Shown here in pieces: positions 43,840 to 55,590 of a stretch of DNA of 64,000 bases; positions within the stretch are counted from its first letter, which is position 1, and the number at the start of each line of letters is the position of its first letter. Both the position numbers and the translations under genes were made by a program. Below the pieces are notes generated by a model. The model did no database searches. It saw nothing but the letters and a program-made list of their open reading frames with translations, and had not been told where the DNA came from. Source of the stretch: Timema cristinae (lineage: Eukaryota; Arthropoda; Insecta; Phasmatodea; Timematidae); NCBI GenBank assembly GCA_039000515.1, contig JBCFYV010000001.1:49658184-49722183 (forward strand). The letters run 5' to 3'.

Positions 43840-43945
43840 TTGGTGGGCACGCAAACTAAACGTCAGATTCATCGGGGATGGTCCAGTATGGGTTTGAAAT
43901 CGCATCCACGCAAATGCGAGTATATTTGGTGTTTGTTGTACTTTC
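43840..43945 (+). mobile_element. tRNA-related SINE family C fragment
   Basis: CGATTGGTGGGCACGCAAAC, TCATCGGGGATGGTCCAGTA, GGGTTTGAAATCGCATCC (B box), CCACGCAAATGCGAGTATAT. Confidence 0.5.
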
Positions 43946-44225
43946 CCCCCGGACGGGTGCGAAAGGAAAGCAGCGGTGCACATAAGGCCGTGTTGTTACC
44001 GCTCGCAACATTTCCCAGACAGGTGTGTCCATGGTAGAACGTGCGGTGTTGATTATTGCTCGAATATTGCACGGTTTCATGGTCGTCATTTCACGAGGAT
44101 ACGAGGAACACGCTACATTCCTCGTGATCGCACGGCTCGGAGGGAGTCTCCAAGGACAAATCAAGCCTGTGTTTTCTTTAGGATCAAAAGGACACTCAGA
44201 ATTCCTAGTTTAAGAATAGCCTGAA
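43946..44225. other. GC-richer unique segment with overlapping open frames
   Basis: Open frames of 62-102 codons overlap on both strands (43856-44164 -, 43976-44224 +, 44025-44213 +). There is no domain or good splice pair. ACGAGGAA..TTCCTCGT at 44091-44124 can form an 8-bp stem. Undetermined. Confidence 0.25.
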
Positions 44226-44287
44226 TCCTTAAAAACATTAAAGATTCCGATGTTTAGAGAAAAAAGAACATCTTAATTCTTAAATAA

Positions 44288-44521
44288 AAGCCTCTGTGGT
44301 GAAGCTAGCTAACACGCTGGTTTCGTGTTGCGCTATAGACTGCTGAGAGTGGGGAGATTGGGGCTCAAATCTTGGTCGGGTGAACTGGGCATGGTTTTGC
44401 CTAAACGGTTTTCCATTCTCCCTCCACGCAAATGGTGAGTTCATTTCCTCTAAATTCAACCTTCCCAATTCCTAACCCATTAGCGTAATTAATACTTAGG
44501 TGTATAACCCAAATGAGTACT
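44288..44521 (+). mobile_element. SINE family B (copy B5), 3' end cut
   Basis: AGCCTCTGTGGTGAAGCTAG, CTAACACGCTGGTTTCGTGT, GGGCTCAAATCTTGGTCGGG (B box), CTCCACGCAAATGGTGAGTT body, ending in TATAACCCAAATGAGTAC without the GTGCTAA tail. Confidence 0.8.
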
Positions 44522-44639
44522 CTTTTTGAATCAAAGTTATTTTTAATTTCTTTGGGCCCCTTGGATAGAGAAAGTATTGTGATTGAAAAAACAACTAGTT
44601 CGATATGTTGATGGATGTTGACGTCTCATGACACCCTGA

Positions 44640-45290
44640 GCTCAAAACATTATTTTTTTCAATGTCATCTTTCTGTCTGTATCTCAGCTTGGAGCCTAAA
44701 CCATTTTTCCAACCGGGCTGAAACTTGGTATTTATGGGTTTAATAAGGTTCCCCAGGAGGCTACTTGGGATTTACTATCCAACCTAAAAAATAGGGTAGT
44801 TTACTTAATGGTGAAAAGCTAAATATATTATTTTCTTTAAAACGGCTCCAACGATTTTGATTAAAATTCGTATCCAGGCACTGTTTAACATTACAAACAA
44901 AATGGTGATTCTTATTTACTCAGGAAAATTATTAATAGATTATTTTGCATAAAGAGATATCCCCAATTTTGATCACATCTTCACAACTCTTTGAGATACT
45001 AAATAACTTACCAACGCAATGTTGGGGAAATATTAAAAATAAACCGCTTTTATCTGAAAGAATATATTTTATAAAATCAATATTTTCCGGGTTTAGTTAG
45101 AGCTTTGCGAAAAGTGGCGTTGAAAATGCACAGAACCAATAATATATTTCTGTAACAGTGTTTATTATTTAGCTTAAGCTCTTTGGTGAAATGTGATGTT
45201 CGTTTTTCCTCATTAGGGTTCCTATAACAATCTAAACTAGTTAAATTAATTTAATTATATTACGAGATATAAGCATAATTTGTTGACCTA
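44640..45290. repeat. Dispersed repeat R (best copy)
   Basis: TTTCTGTCTGTATCTCAGCT, CTGAAACTTGGTATTTATGG, CCAACGATTTTGATTAAAAT, TTTGAGATACTAAATAACTT, in the same order as 7200-7620. Non-coding. Confidence 0.6.
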
Positions 45291-45299
45291 GGTGGTCTT

Positions 45300-45620
45300 G
45301 GCAAGGCCGTAGCCAGCCAATAATATCATGGGGGGTTAGGTGGGCACATCCCCTAATTACCAGAAGTTAGAAAAAATTCTAAATGATAAACAGTTTTAGA
45401 AGATATCGGAAGTTTTTTTTATGGTAAAATAGCCCCCTAACTGCCGTGGGCTAGGAAAAATTCTGGATATTAAACACTTCTAGAAGCTATTTGAAGTGTT
45501 TTTATAGTAACACAGCCCCCTAATTTGTACTTGTATCTTAATTTTGATATTTTTTGAACTATAAATAAAGACATATATATTTTGTTCATAAAATTTTGGG
45601 AGGTTAAACCCCACAAAAAA
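45300..45620. repeat. Old repeat with internal duplication
   Basis: GGCCGTAGCCAGCC..GGGGGGTTAGGTGGGCAC, then two diverged units of about 95 bp with AGCCCCCTAA and AAAAATTCT. Related to 17340-17640. Confidence 0.45.
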
Positions 45621-45639
45621 CCAGCTATGGCCTTAGGTC

Positions 45640-45850
45640 TTGGGATAAAATATTCACCTCAAACCCACCCAAGGTCAGCGAATTTTTATTGAGCGATAAA
45701 ATATCCTTATAAAAATTCCTTCGAAGGGGAAGTCGATTGTGGCATGTACAATAACCCTAAAAGGTACTATTCCCAGCAACTTTGGTTGGCCTTTTCACTC
45801 TCGCTCATAGAAATTCAGTATGGAAGGCAACGGGGAACCAACACACTTTC
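45640..45850 (+). mobile_element. SINE family F (copy F2), 5' incomplete
   Basis: TTTTATTGAGCGATAAAATA, AATTCCTTCGAAGGGGAAGT, TAACCCTAAAAGGTACTATT and CCCAGCAACTTTGGTTGGCC align with 55330-55490. Confidence 0.5.
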
Positions 45851-46971
45851 TGAACTCTCCTAGTACATGGGACTTATATCAGATGGTGCAGGCAGTCAAA
45901 CACGCTTCCGACTAAACTAAGATGTAGGAACAGTTTTAGTTAACTACATTTAATTGGTAAAGTTGAGAATAAATTAATACTTTATTTATCCAGGGGATTT
46001 TCCAATGTAAACTAATGTTAGCAATACTTGTCACTTTATTGATGATTTGTATTTTATTCCTATCCTGTTCCAGACAGCTCTACCTAGAAAAGTTATAGAC
46101 TCACTTGGTTTCTGTAGTTAATGAATTTCTGTTCTACTATTTTAGCGCCTCTAATCCTTTTCACTATTCAATACTTTCTCTCTGTGTAAGAAAGTAAAAA
46201 GTTTTTAAGTTTGTAAGATTGACTAGTTTAAACTATGTTTATGCCGGGGTAAAGATCAATTTAACTTGTAATGCAATAGATTTGACCCTAAGGAGTATTT
46301 GAAAGCATTGACCATTTATCATTCTAATTATTAATATATTCAAAAATATTTTACATATAATTAAACATATTTTACTTTATTTAAATTTTACAACCTATTA
46401 CGTGGCGCTTAAATCACGTCTTCCTCTAAATTATTTACTAATTAGTTCGCGCCTCGTGGTACGATGGCAGCATCTACTGGAGCTAAACTTAAGAAATGTT
46501 AACGTCTTTTAACGTAATCCAGACAAGTTAAGATCTTTTAAAGTATTTCCTCTTCGAGAAGATTCCACACGCAATAGGTATTTTTGTTCTGAGTTTGTAG
46601 GTGTGTAATTTACCGTTAGAAAGGTTCCTTCGAGAAGCTTCTATTGAACTCAGATATATGTGACTTTTTGAAACTTCGTATCTTACTGTGCAATCAGTCG
46701 TGGTCTTGAATGGACGTGCTTTAAGCGATCGGTGATTATAAGTTGCTAGGCCCTCGACATGATCGTGTTTCGATTAGAATATTAATACCAATATGTTTTC
46801 AATTTAAGGAATAAATAGATATCGAACTTTATGTGATATATTATCATTTATTAAAGTCTAATGATAAGGAACGAGGCATTATAAGTAAAGCACATAGTTG
46901 CGTAATAGAAACGATGATTTACGGAGTGACTCTTAAATGATTCTGTTATGTAATATAACAAATAGCATTCT
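45851..46971. other. Unassigned intergenic sequence
   Basis: No gene or repeat recognised. Confidence 0.4.
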
Positions 46972-47108
46972 AACGTGGGGAGGAGAAATATAACAAATGA
47001 CGTCCAACGAGGGGCTGAAAAGAAGTATAACAAATGACTCCCAATCACGGGGCTATCATACGTCAATAAAAAGAGAAGTATAGCAAATGGCGACACAACG
47101 TGGGGGTT
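46972..47108. repeat. Degenerate tandem repeat, 3-4 copies
   Basis: Units share AGAAATATAACAAATGACG / AGAAGTATAACAAATGACTC / AGAAGTATAGCAAATGGCG followed by CAACG.GGGG. Unit length is about 40-60 bp. Confidence 0.6.
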
Positions 47109-48000
47109 AATATGCAACTATTAACACTTGCCGCGAACACGAAACGTAACAAACTTTCAAGTGACGTAACGTTCACTTAATGTAAAGAAAGTTGTGTGTT
47201 ATCACTTATCAGTATTCACGTAACGTAAATTAACAATTCGAGCAAAACAGGGACAGTGTATTTGAACTGTTTGAAAACAAATTGTTCACTAAATTGAAAC
47301 TCAAGCATTTAGATCTGACGAGGGTGCAAGTACTCGTAATAGAAGTTTTACTGGATGTACAGAATAAAGGAAGAGGCTACGACGTTTAAAGTTCGCAAGA
47401 CGTGGGGAGAAAAAAATGCACTTAAGAGTTTGTCTGCATAGACCAACCATAAACCAACAAATATGATATTAAATAGTCCGGTTGACGTGACTCTCAGCGA
47501 TTGGTTGGCTAGAACACGTGGTACCTCCACTTAACATTCACCTAACGTGAAAGTTCTCTCCTGGACAACTCATAAGTTGAGTTAACGCTAAGTTAACTGC
47601 ATCGTGATGGCTTTCATCTTTTTTGTTTTAAATGAGAAAAGCCGTTTCGTTACGTGAAAATTAAGTGGACGATAAGTTGATCGTGATCTCGGCATTTATT
47701 CTATGTTTCGAATGAAGGCTAGGCCAGTGTTACATACCTGTAACAGTGATCAGACACACACGTGGTTTCAGTACGTGTGTCGGGAACATTTCACCGGCTA
47801 GATGTCAAGAGGAAACGAGAAAGAGATATGAGTCAGTTCTTTCCCAAAGAGATCCGGTCTGTCCACAGATTTTCAGCTCTCCCGCGCTATTTATAAACAC
47901 AAACACACGTCGGAGAAAAACCTCATCTACTAAAACACATTCAGGACCGAGGCGCGCGGGAGGTTGTTTTTTTTTTATCGGGGGATCACACGTCGGTGGA
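47109..48000. other. Unassigned sequence with ACGTAAC / TTAAGTGGA motifs
   Basis: Recurrent ACGTAACGT, TTACGTGAA and TTAAGTGGAC motifs. At 47659-47695, TTAAGTGGACGATAAGTTGA + TCGTGATC parallels the sequence split by the SINE at 48906-49162. Confidence 0.4.
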
Positions 48001-48060
48001 GCTGTGTACTGACCTAGGAGCCGTAGGTTCGATGCCCGGGAGTAACGAGCGTTTTGTCAC
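48001..48060 (+). other. B-box-like fragment
   Basis: GTAGGTTCGATGCCCGGG with CGGTGGAGCTGTGTACTGAC upstream, a possible SINE head fragment. Confidence 0.35.
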
Positions 48061-48324
48061 GGTGAAATGTAACGTGTCTCCTTTGGGAAAGTTGTAAAAA
48101 TATGGCTTAAGGTGTGATGGAAGGGCTAACATGTTAAGGCCCACATGTTTACATATTTTATGCGAAAAAACACTTTTTTTTGAACAAGTAGACTAAATAT
48201 TGTTTCAATAGATTCGGGTAGTTTAATTTTACATATATTGTAACATCAATGGCTCTTCAACATTGCAATATTGTTAACAAAAAATTAAATGCCATTTTTG
48301 AGTTATTAATATCAACATAAACCA
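48061..48324. other. Unassigned sequence
   Basis: No feature recognised. Confidence 0.35.
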
Positions 48325-48545
48325 ACTTAGTTGGCCACATGGTCTAAGGTGCTACTCTTGCAATAGACTAGACTATTGAAGATTGAGATATTGGGGTTCG
48401 ATCCCTGTTGGGTGTACTGAGGGTGGCTTTCCCTAAATTATTTTCCACTCTCCCTCTATGCAAATGCTGATACACTTCCTTTGTTCAATCTTCCTAACCT
48501 ATAGATTATACTAAGTACAAGACGATACCTACCTAAACTCGAATG
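48325..48545 (+). mobile_element. tRNA-related SINE family D
   Basis: AGTTGGCCACATGGTCTAAG, CTTGCAATAGACTAGACTAT, GGGGTTCGATCCCTGTTGGG (B box), CTCCCTCTATGCAAATGCTG body. The 3' tail is eroded. Confidence 0.75.
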
Positions 48546-48905
48546 GAATGGGCAGATCCTTATATGAAACTGGTTCATTCCATTCTGGTGTGGTTGGTCA
48601 TCCTGCGAGGTGTACTAAGCCAGACAATTAAACTGGCCCTTAACATTGTAGCCTCTTGTTACATTTTACTGAGGATATCGAGTAAAACCTCTATTGCAAG
48701 TAGGCTACTTCTAGCATAACCAGCCCTAAATGATTGGGTTTTATTTTAGTGAACCATTTTCCCTCAAACAGTCCATGTCAATAAGCGTGTGTTTTGCACG
48801 GGTCTTTACGGTGCGTTATGTTACGTGAATCCTGATCACACACTAAGGGAACGTTTCTTGAAAGTGTTAAGTGAATATTATGTTACATGAACGTTAAGTG
48901 GATAC
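48546..48905. other. Unassigned sequence
   Basis: GTTACGTGAATCCTGATCAC and GTTAAGTGAATATTATGTTA recall motifs at 47150-47680. No gene seen. Confidence 0.35.
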
Positions 48906-49162
48906 CCGCCTCGGTGGCGTAGTTGGCTAACGCGCTTGTCGTGTTGAGCTTGACTGCTGAGGACGGGGAGATCGAGGTTCGAATCTCGGTCGGGTGAACT
49001 AGGGGTGGTTTTTCATAAATGGTTTTCCACTCTCCCTCCACGCAAATGCGAATTTATTTCCTCTAATTCAACCTTCTAAATTCCTAATCTATTAGCGTAA
49101 TTAGTACTTAAAAAAAGCGTATAACCCGAACGGGTAGTAAGACGCGGTGCTAAATATTATTA
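48906..49162 (+). mobile_element. SINE family B, full length (copy B1, reference copy)
   Basis: CCGCCTCGGTGGCGTAGTTG (A box), CTAACGCGCTTGTCGTGTTG, GAGGTTCGAATCTCGGTCGG (B box), GGTTTTCCACTCTCCCTCCA and CGCAAATGCG body, CTATTAGCGTAATTAGTACT, CCCGAACGGGTAGTAAGACG, CGGTGCTAA and a short tail. The last 40 bp are nearly identical to family A. The flanks TTAAGTGGAT and TTAAGTTGAT look like a target duplication, but both occur in an unoccupied relative at 47659, so they predate the insertion. Confidence 0.9.
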
Positions 49163-49934
49163 AGTTGATCGTGATCCCGACATAAAGATGGAAGACTCCC
49201 CTTCTCCCAATAATATTTTAATCAGCCAATATACATATCCTTAGGCCTATTCTACACTAGCAGTTAAAACGCTAACCACGCCTTTGAATGAAACCATTGT
49301 TATCAAGTTAGAAAATAAGTTTTCGTCTAGTCCAGAGTTTTAACCTCTACCTCTGGAGGCGTTAAAACCACCTAGCGGTAGAAACGCGAATCAAACTACA
49401 CCAGGCGTTAATGTCACAACAAGTCTTTTAGCAGGAATAATAAATACTTTTCCTCAAGATGGTATCACGTTTTGCAATATTTTCATTCACTAAAGCAAGT
49501 ATTCATCAAATGAAACCACAGACATTCTATAGTACAAAAATAACTTATCTGGATACATTCTGTGATTCACAAACATAATATGAAACTGTCCTGGTGAGAG
49601 ACGTTTCGATAATGAGGGGTGAGTCCATCAACGTCTCTTTTGACGAGTTTTTTTTGTTGCGAGTTTCCTCCAACAAAATAAGTCCCGCAATATAAAATTC
49701 TTAAACCATTCTACACAAGTGGAAGCAACAACCACGGTATTTAAACCACTAGTGTAGAATCAGTAGCGTTATGGTAGCTGTTTAACAGTCGTGTTTTGAC
49801 AATCGGGAGTAGATTCGAGATTATGGGGGCGTAAGCTAGCGGCAAAACCGCCGCGTTCTAACCGCTAAGTTAGAATCGGCCTTAAAAGAAATGACGCCAA
49901 GCGCTGTCGCGTTATACGGCGTTACACAAAGTGT

Positions 49935-49938
<4 letters not shown>
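49163..49938. other. Unassigned sequence
   Basis: No gene or repeat recognised. Confidence 0.4.

Positions 49939-49966
<28 letters not shown>
49939..49966. repeat. (AC)n microsatellite
   Basis: Fourteen AC units. Confidence 0.95.
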
Positions 49967-50400
49967 TGGGCGCCTCCCTAGACGGCACTATCATGGATCC
50001 TTTTACAAACTAATACAATACGGATAATTGATTAAAGTTCAACACTTTCCAAACACAATCTTGATTTAATAATTTAGAACCACAGTCTTTAAAATGTCTC
50101 CAATCATAGCGAAAACAATACCACTGAACCTATGATATGACTCATCAGATTGGACCTCAGCATTTAAATTACTTTCAACCTAGGTGTCATTGATCTACTT
50201 TTACCCTCGCTCTAGCGGCAAAAGGTTGAAATATAACTTAAACAATTACTTCCTTTTAGATTTACATTACTTTGTGATAACCTGGACATAACTATTATTA
50301 ATTAATTAATATAGCATTAAGATAAATATTTTCTTTCAATTCCACGCCACCCTGTGATTACAATAAATAAATCAGATCAATTCAAGTGTCGGCCTCAACC
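49967..50400. other. Unassigned AT-rich sequence
   Basis: No feature recognised. Confidence 0.4.
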
Positions 50401-50401
50401 G

Positions 50402-51880
50402 GCACAACACACACATACACATACACACTGTGAGACAGATTAGTGCAAACATCACACACACATACACATACACATTGTGAGACAGATTAGTGCAAACAAC
50501 ACACACATACACATTGTGAGACAGATTAGTGCAAACAACACAAACATACACATTGTGAGACAGATTAGTGCAAACAACACACACATACACATTGTGAGAC
50601 AGATTAGTGCAAACAACACACACATACACATACACACTGTGAGACAGATTAGTGCAAACAACACACACATACACATTGTGAGACAGATTAGTGCAAACAA
50701 CACACACACACATACACATTGTGAGACAGATTAGTGCAAACAACACACACATACACATACACACTGTGAGACAGATTAGTGCAAACAAACACACACATAC
50801 ACATTGTGAGACAGATTAGTGCAAACAACACACACATACACATTGTGAGACATATTAGTGCAAACAACACACACATACACATACACATTGTGAGACAGAT
50901 TAGTGCAAACAACACACACATACACATTGTGAGACAGATTAGTGCAAACAACACACACATACACATACACATTGTGAGACAGATTAGTGCAAACAACACA
51001 CACATACACATTGTGAGACAGATTAGTGCAAACAACACAAACATACACATTGTGAGACAGATTAGTGCAAACAACACACACATACACATTGTGAGACAGA
51101 TTAGTGCAAACAACACACACATACACATACACACTGTGAGACAGATTAGTGCAAACAACACACACATACACATTGTGAGACAGATTAGTGCAAACAACAC
51201 ACACACACATACACATTGTGAGACAGATTAGTGCAAACAACACACACATACACATACACACTGTGAGACAGATTAGTGCAAACAACACACACACATACAC
51301 ATTGTGAGACAGATTAGTGCAAACAACACACACATACACATTGTGAGACATATTAGTGCAAACAACACACACATACACATACACATTGTGAGACAGATTA
51401 GTGCAAACAACACACACATACACATTGTGAGACAGATTTGTGCAAACAACACACACATACACATTGTGAGACAGATTAGTGCCAACAACACACACACATA
51501 CACATTGTGAGACAGATTAGTGCAAACAACACACACATACACATTGTGAGACATATTAGTGCAAACAACACACACATACACATACACATTGTGAGACAGA
51601 TTAGTGCAAACAACACACACATACACATTGTGAGACAGATTAGTGCAAACAACACATACACATTGTGAGACAGATTAGTGCAAACAACACACACATACAC
51701 ATTGTGAGACAGATTAGTGCAAACAACACACACACATACACATTGTGAGACAGATTAGTGCAAACAACACACACATACACATTGTGAGACAGATTAGTGC
51801 AAACAACACATACACATTGTGAGACAGATTAGTGCAAACAACACACACATACACATTGTGAGACAGATTAGTGCAAACAC
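50402..51880. repeat. Minisatellite, about 39-bp unit, about 38 copies
   Basis: Constant core GTGAGACAGATTAGTGCAAA + CA, followed by a variable (AC)nATACACA tract. Unit lengths of about 33, 39, 41 and 45 bp differ only in that tract. Long open frames on both strands (up to 239 codons on minus, 150 on plus) are Cys/Val/Met- or His/Ile-rich artefacts. Confidence 0.95.
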
Positions 51881-52190
51881 CTGTCACATTTGAGCTGTGG
51901 TAAGTGAAGTATGTTCAAAGTGGCAGTTGTTGCAAACATTGCTGTGCAACAACACTCAAATAGGCCCACAGATAGGTTCAAAAGTTGCACAACACGTTTC
52001 AAACATGTTGGATCTGTTCAAACGGCTGTACAACCCCCCAAGCCATCCCCCCCATGGTCAATATCTTTGCACCACAGACTTTGTAGAACAAATAATTTGA
52101 GTTAAAATGTGTGTCTGTTTTTCCCCGCAAACGAAAAAATGTTCCTCCTTCATTGATAAACATATTCATTCAGAAATACTTTAAAGAGAA
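51881..52190. other. Spacer between two large arrays
   Basis: About 300 bp of apparently unique sequence. TTGCAAACATTGCTGTGCAA is a partial inverted motif. Overlapping plus-strand frames have no support. Confidence 0.4.
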
Positions 52191-52194
52191 ACGC

Positions 52195-53752
52195 GCTTAT
52201 ACCTCACTACAGACAGTCGGCTGTGTCTGCCCTGAAAACCTCAATATATCCTTTGAGTGGAGAGTGATCACTTATACCTCACTACAGACAGTCGGCTGTG
52301 TCTGCCCTGAAAACCCAATACTCCTTTGAGTGGAGAGTGATCACTTATACCTCACTACAGACAGTCGGCTGTGTCTGCCCTTAAAACCCCAATACTCCTT
52401 TGAGTGGAGAGTGATCACTTATACCTCACTACAGACAGTCAGCTGTGTTTGCCCTGAAAACCCCAATACTCCTTTGAGTGGAGAGTGATCACTTATACCT
52501 CACTACAGACAGTCAGCTGTGTTTGCCCTGAAAAACCCAATACTCCTTTGAGTGGAGAGTGATCACTTATACCTCACTACAGACAGTCGGCTGTGTCTGC
52601 CCTGAAAACCTCAATATATCCTTTGAGTGGAGAGTGATCACTTATACCTCACTACAGACAGTCAGCTGTGTTTGCCCTGAAAACCCCAATACTCCTTTGA
52701 GTGGAGAGTGATCACTTATACCTCACTACAGACAGTCAGCTGTGTTTGCCCTGAAAACCCCAATACTCCTTTGAGTGGAGAGTGATCACTTATACCTCAC
52801 TACAGACAGTCAGCTGTGTTTGCCCTGAAAAACCCAATACTCCTTTGAGTGGAGAGTGATCACTTATACCTCACTACAGACAGTCAGCTGTGTTTGCCCT
52901 GAAAACCCCAATACTCCTTTGAGTGGAGAGTGATCACTTATACCTCACTACAGACAGTCAGCTGTGTTTGCCCTGAAAAACCCAATACTCCTTTGAGTGG
53001 AGAGTGATCACTTATACCTCACTACAGACAGTCGGCTGTGTCTGCCCTGAAAACCTCAATATATCCTTTGAGTGGAGAGTGATCACTTATACCTCACTAC
53101 AGACAGTCAGCTGTGTTTGCCCTGAAAACCCCAATACTCCTTTGAGTGGAGAGTGATCACTTATACCTCACTACAGACAGTCAGCTGTGTTTGCCCTGAA
53201 AACCCCAATACTCCTTTGAGTGGAGAGTGATCACTTATACCTCACTACAGACAGTCAGCTGTGTTTGCCCTGAAAACCCCAATACTCCTTTGAGTGGAGA
53301 GTGATCACTTATACCTCACTACAGACAGTCAGCTGTGTTTGCCCTGAAAAACCCAATACTCCTTTGAGTGGAGAGTGATCACTTATACCTCACTACAGAC
53401 AGTCAGCTGTGTTTGCCCTGAAAAACCCAATACTCCTTTGAGTGGAGAGTGATCACTTATACCTCACTACAGACAGTCGGCTGTGTCTGCCCTGAAAAAC
53501 CCAATACTCCTTTGAGTGGAGAGTGATCACTTATACCTCACTACAGACAGTCAGCTGTGTTTGCCCTGAAAAACCCAATACTCCTTTGAGTGGAGAGTGA
53601 TCACTTATACCTCACTACAGACAGTCAGCTGTGTTTGCCCTGAAAAACCCAATACTCCTTTGAGTGGAGAGTGATCACTTATACCTCACTACAGACAGTC
53701 GGCTGTGTCTGCCCTGAAAACCTCAATACTCCTTTGAGTGAAGAGTGATCAC
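52195..53752. repeat. Minisatellite, 74-bp unit, 21 copies, with higher-order pattern
   Basis: Unit CTTATACCTCACTACAGACA, GTCAGCTGTGTTTGCCCTGA, AAACCCCAATACTCCTTTGA, GTGGAGAGTGATCA. Variant A (GGCTGTGTCTG..CTCAATATATCC) occurs as units 1, 6 and 12, and a related variant at 18. The units between are B (AAAACCCC) or C (AAAAACCC) types. The last unit ends GTGAAGAGTGATCACGAAGT. Confidence 0.95.
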
Positions 53753-54794
53753 GAAGTCTCCCTGACTCCTGTTCTAGAGTAAGCGGTGTCGGGGGGAGGG
53801 GGGGGGCTGGTTTGAGGGTTGAGGTCTAGCCACGCGTCGACGGGGCATAATGTAAGGAGGGATGTCGGGAGATTTACTGGTTATTTTTACAAAGAAGTGA
53901 AGCTTGTCGGTTCGGAGGGGGTGTGGATATTAACAGCAGCTTCCAGGGAAACGAGGGAGAGGATGTAAGGTGATGTTTGAGAACTACCGTGTGTGCCGAG
54001 GGGATGATTCGTGTGTGGGTTACAGGGGGTGGGGGGTGGCAAGGAAACCAATCTTCCTTTCACCCACCCACCCCTTCCTGTCATTTGCTCTGCATTCCTC
54101 AGGGTGTCAAGTGCGACCACTCATTGCTTTGGGGGAGATATTTAGGAGGGTTACACCCTCATCAATTCCTCTCATGAGGGGAGGGAATATAAGGGGTTTA
54201 GGTTACACCACCTACAACAAATTCGTACATTTATTACTCTCAATTATTTTTGATGAAAATCTTGATTAATATTAATGTTAGTAGACCTACTATAAATCAA
54301 GGCTGAGATATTTTAAAATACCGGTTAAATGACAATTTAGTGGCTGTCTATCAGCAGCTTAAGCAATTTTACATAAATGGACATACTGGGAATTATATAT
54401 ATATATTTTTTTATATTCTCCTGGAAAAAAGGGATGAAAACTACCTGAGGAATCTGGTCCTCACTAAACCACTGTGTTCCAGTTAAAAGTCAGGAATGCT
54501 AACTGCTATTACAACTTATCTAGTAATGCTCACCCGTCGTGAAATATTTTAGTTAGTTTCTTCATACACATTGAATCTTAGTCCTATCCAAGGAGAGCAA
54601 ATAAGCTTAGTTTAAATATTCCCTGCCCTCTTAATTCAACATTCATTGTCCGTTTCTAATCTGAACTATCAATTCCTAGATCAATGGTTCTAAATCTACT
54701 GCTAGCTTACAATAAAGGAATAACAGCCATTCCAGATCTCTCGTCACTTTCCCCAGAGACTACAGCGCTCGGTGGTTGTAATTCGGCTTCAGCT
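53753..54794. other. Unassigned sequence with a G-rich stretch
   Basis: GGGGGGAGGGGGGGGG at 53790-53806 is a potential G-quadruplex. Overlapping frames at 53887-54269 lack support. Confidence 0.4.
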
Positions 54795-54975
54795 GGCGCA
54801 GGTTCATCGTACCGGCACAAGATTTATCTGATTACAAACCTTCTTCACTCTGACAGTTATCTTGTGATGTGGAAGCCAGGCTCCAACGTGTTCGGATTCA
54901 CGTTAAACAGTAGGTCGCCATTTCTCTCATAATCACCTCATTAATTAGTCGTAAACTTAACCAACGGTGTAAGAC
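54795..54975 (+). mobile_element. SINE family A, decayed (copy A6)
   Basis: GCTGGCGCAGGTTCATCGTA, AAGATTTATCTGATTACAAA, GTGTTCGGATTCACGTTAAA, CAGTAGGTCG align with A1, with many small deletions. The open frame 54684-54932 runs through it. Confidence 0.65.
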
Positions 54976-55254
54976 TATAAAATAACTCAATTTTACCAGG
55001 CTCTCCTACATAGATATTGTATTAAATTATAGCTTACGTTACATCATTTTTGAGCTCAGTGAAATCTTAAGAATGTAAACAATAGCGCTTATTGTTTGAA
55101 CTATTTTCAGTTATCATACAGAGTTAAATATTTTAGCTCCTATATTTTACTGCTTTGCGTATCTCATAGGAGCTAAAGGAATTTACATTAATTTTGGCCC
55201 TGTTACCCAAAACACACTATTTTACATCTTTGTATAAATATATAATAGGTCACA
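54976..55254. other. Unassigned sequence
   Basis: No feature recognised. Confidence 0.35.
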
Positions 55255-55590
55255 GGTATCGTCTGTTGACCTCGGGTTCTTGGGGTAAAGTTCTCTCCTT
55301 AGGACCAGATGATCGTGGATTCAAACCCAGCAGAGGTTGACAGATTTTTCTTGAGAGATAAAAATCCGTAGCACAACTTCCTTTGGCGGGTAAGTAGAGC
55401 CTTTGTTTCCATGTCGAGTGTGAAATGTAAAAGAACCCTGGAAGGTATGTGAAAATACCTTTCCCGGCAAAATTGGTAGGTACTTTAGCGCTCACTCTAA
55501 CCAGATGCTGTGGGCGGCACTAAGCCAGCCGATGGGCTGACTGCATGCTCCGAGCCAGATAAAAAGAAATCACATCAAACCAACCTTCGT
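55255..55590 (+). mobile_element. tRNA-related SINE family F (copy F1)
   Basis: GGGTTCTTGGGGTAAAGTTC, GACCAGATGATCGTGGATTC + AAACCCAG (B box), TTTTCTTGAGAGATAAAAAT, CACAACTTCCTTTGGCGGGT, GAACCCTGGAAGGTATGTGA, TTTCCCGGCAAAATTGGTAG. The minus-strand open frame 55250-55495 is antisense to it. Confidence 0.65.

Noticed and set aside
48896..49172. 10-bp target-site duplication around SINE B1
   Set aside because: An unoccupied relative at 47659 already contains both flanks, so the repeat is not evidence of duplication.
50372..51733. Cys/Val-rich frames up to 239 codons
   Set aside because: They come from the 39-bp minisatellite with the AC tract. Frames are open on both strands and the residues follow the unit.
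55250..55495. 81-codon minus-strand frame
   Set aside because: Antisense to a tRNA-related SINE that recurs at 45640.
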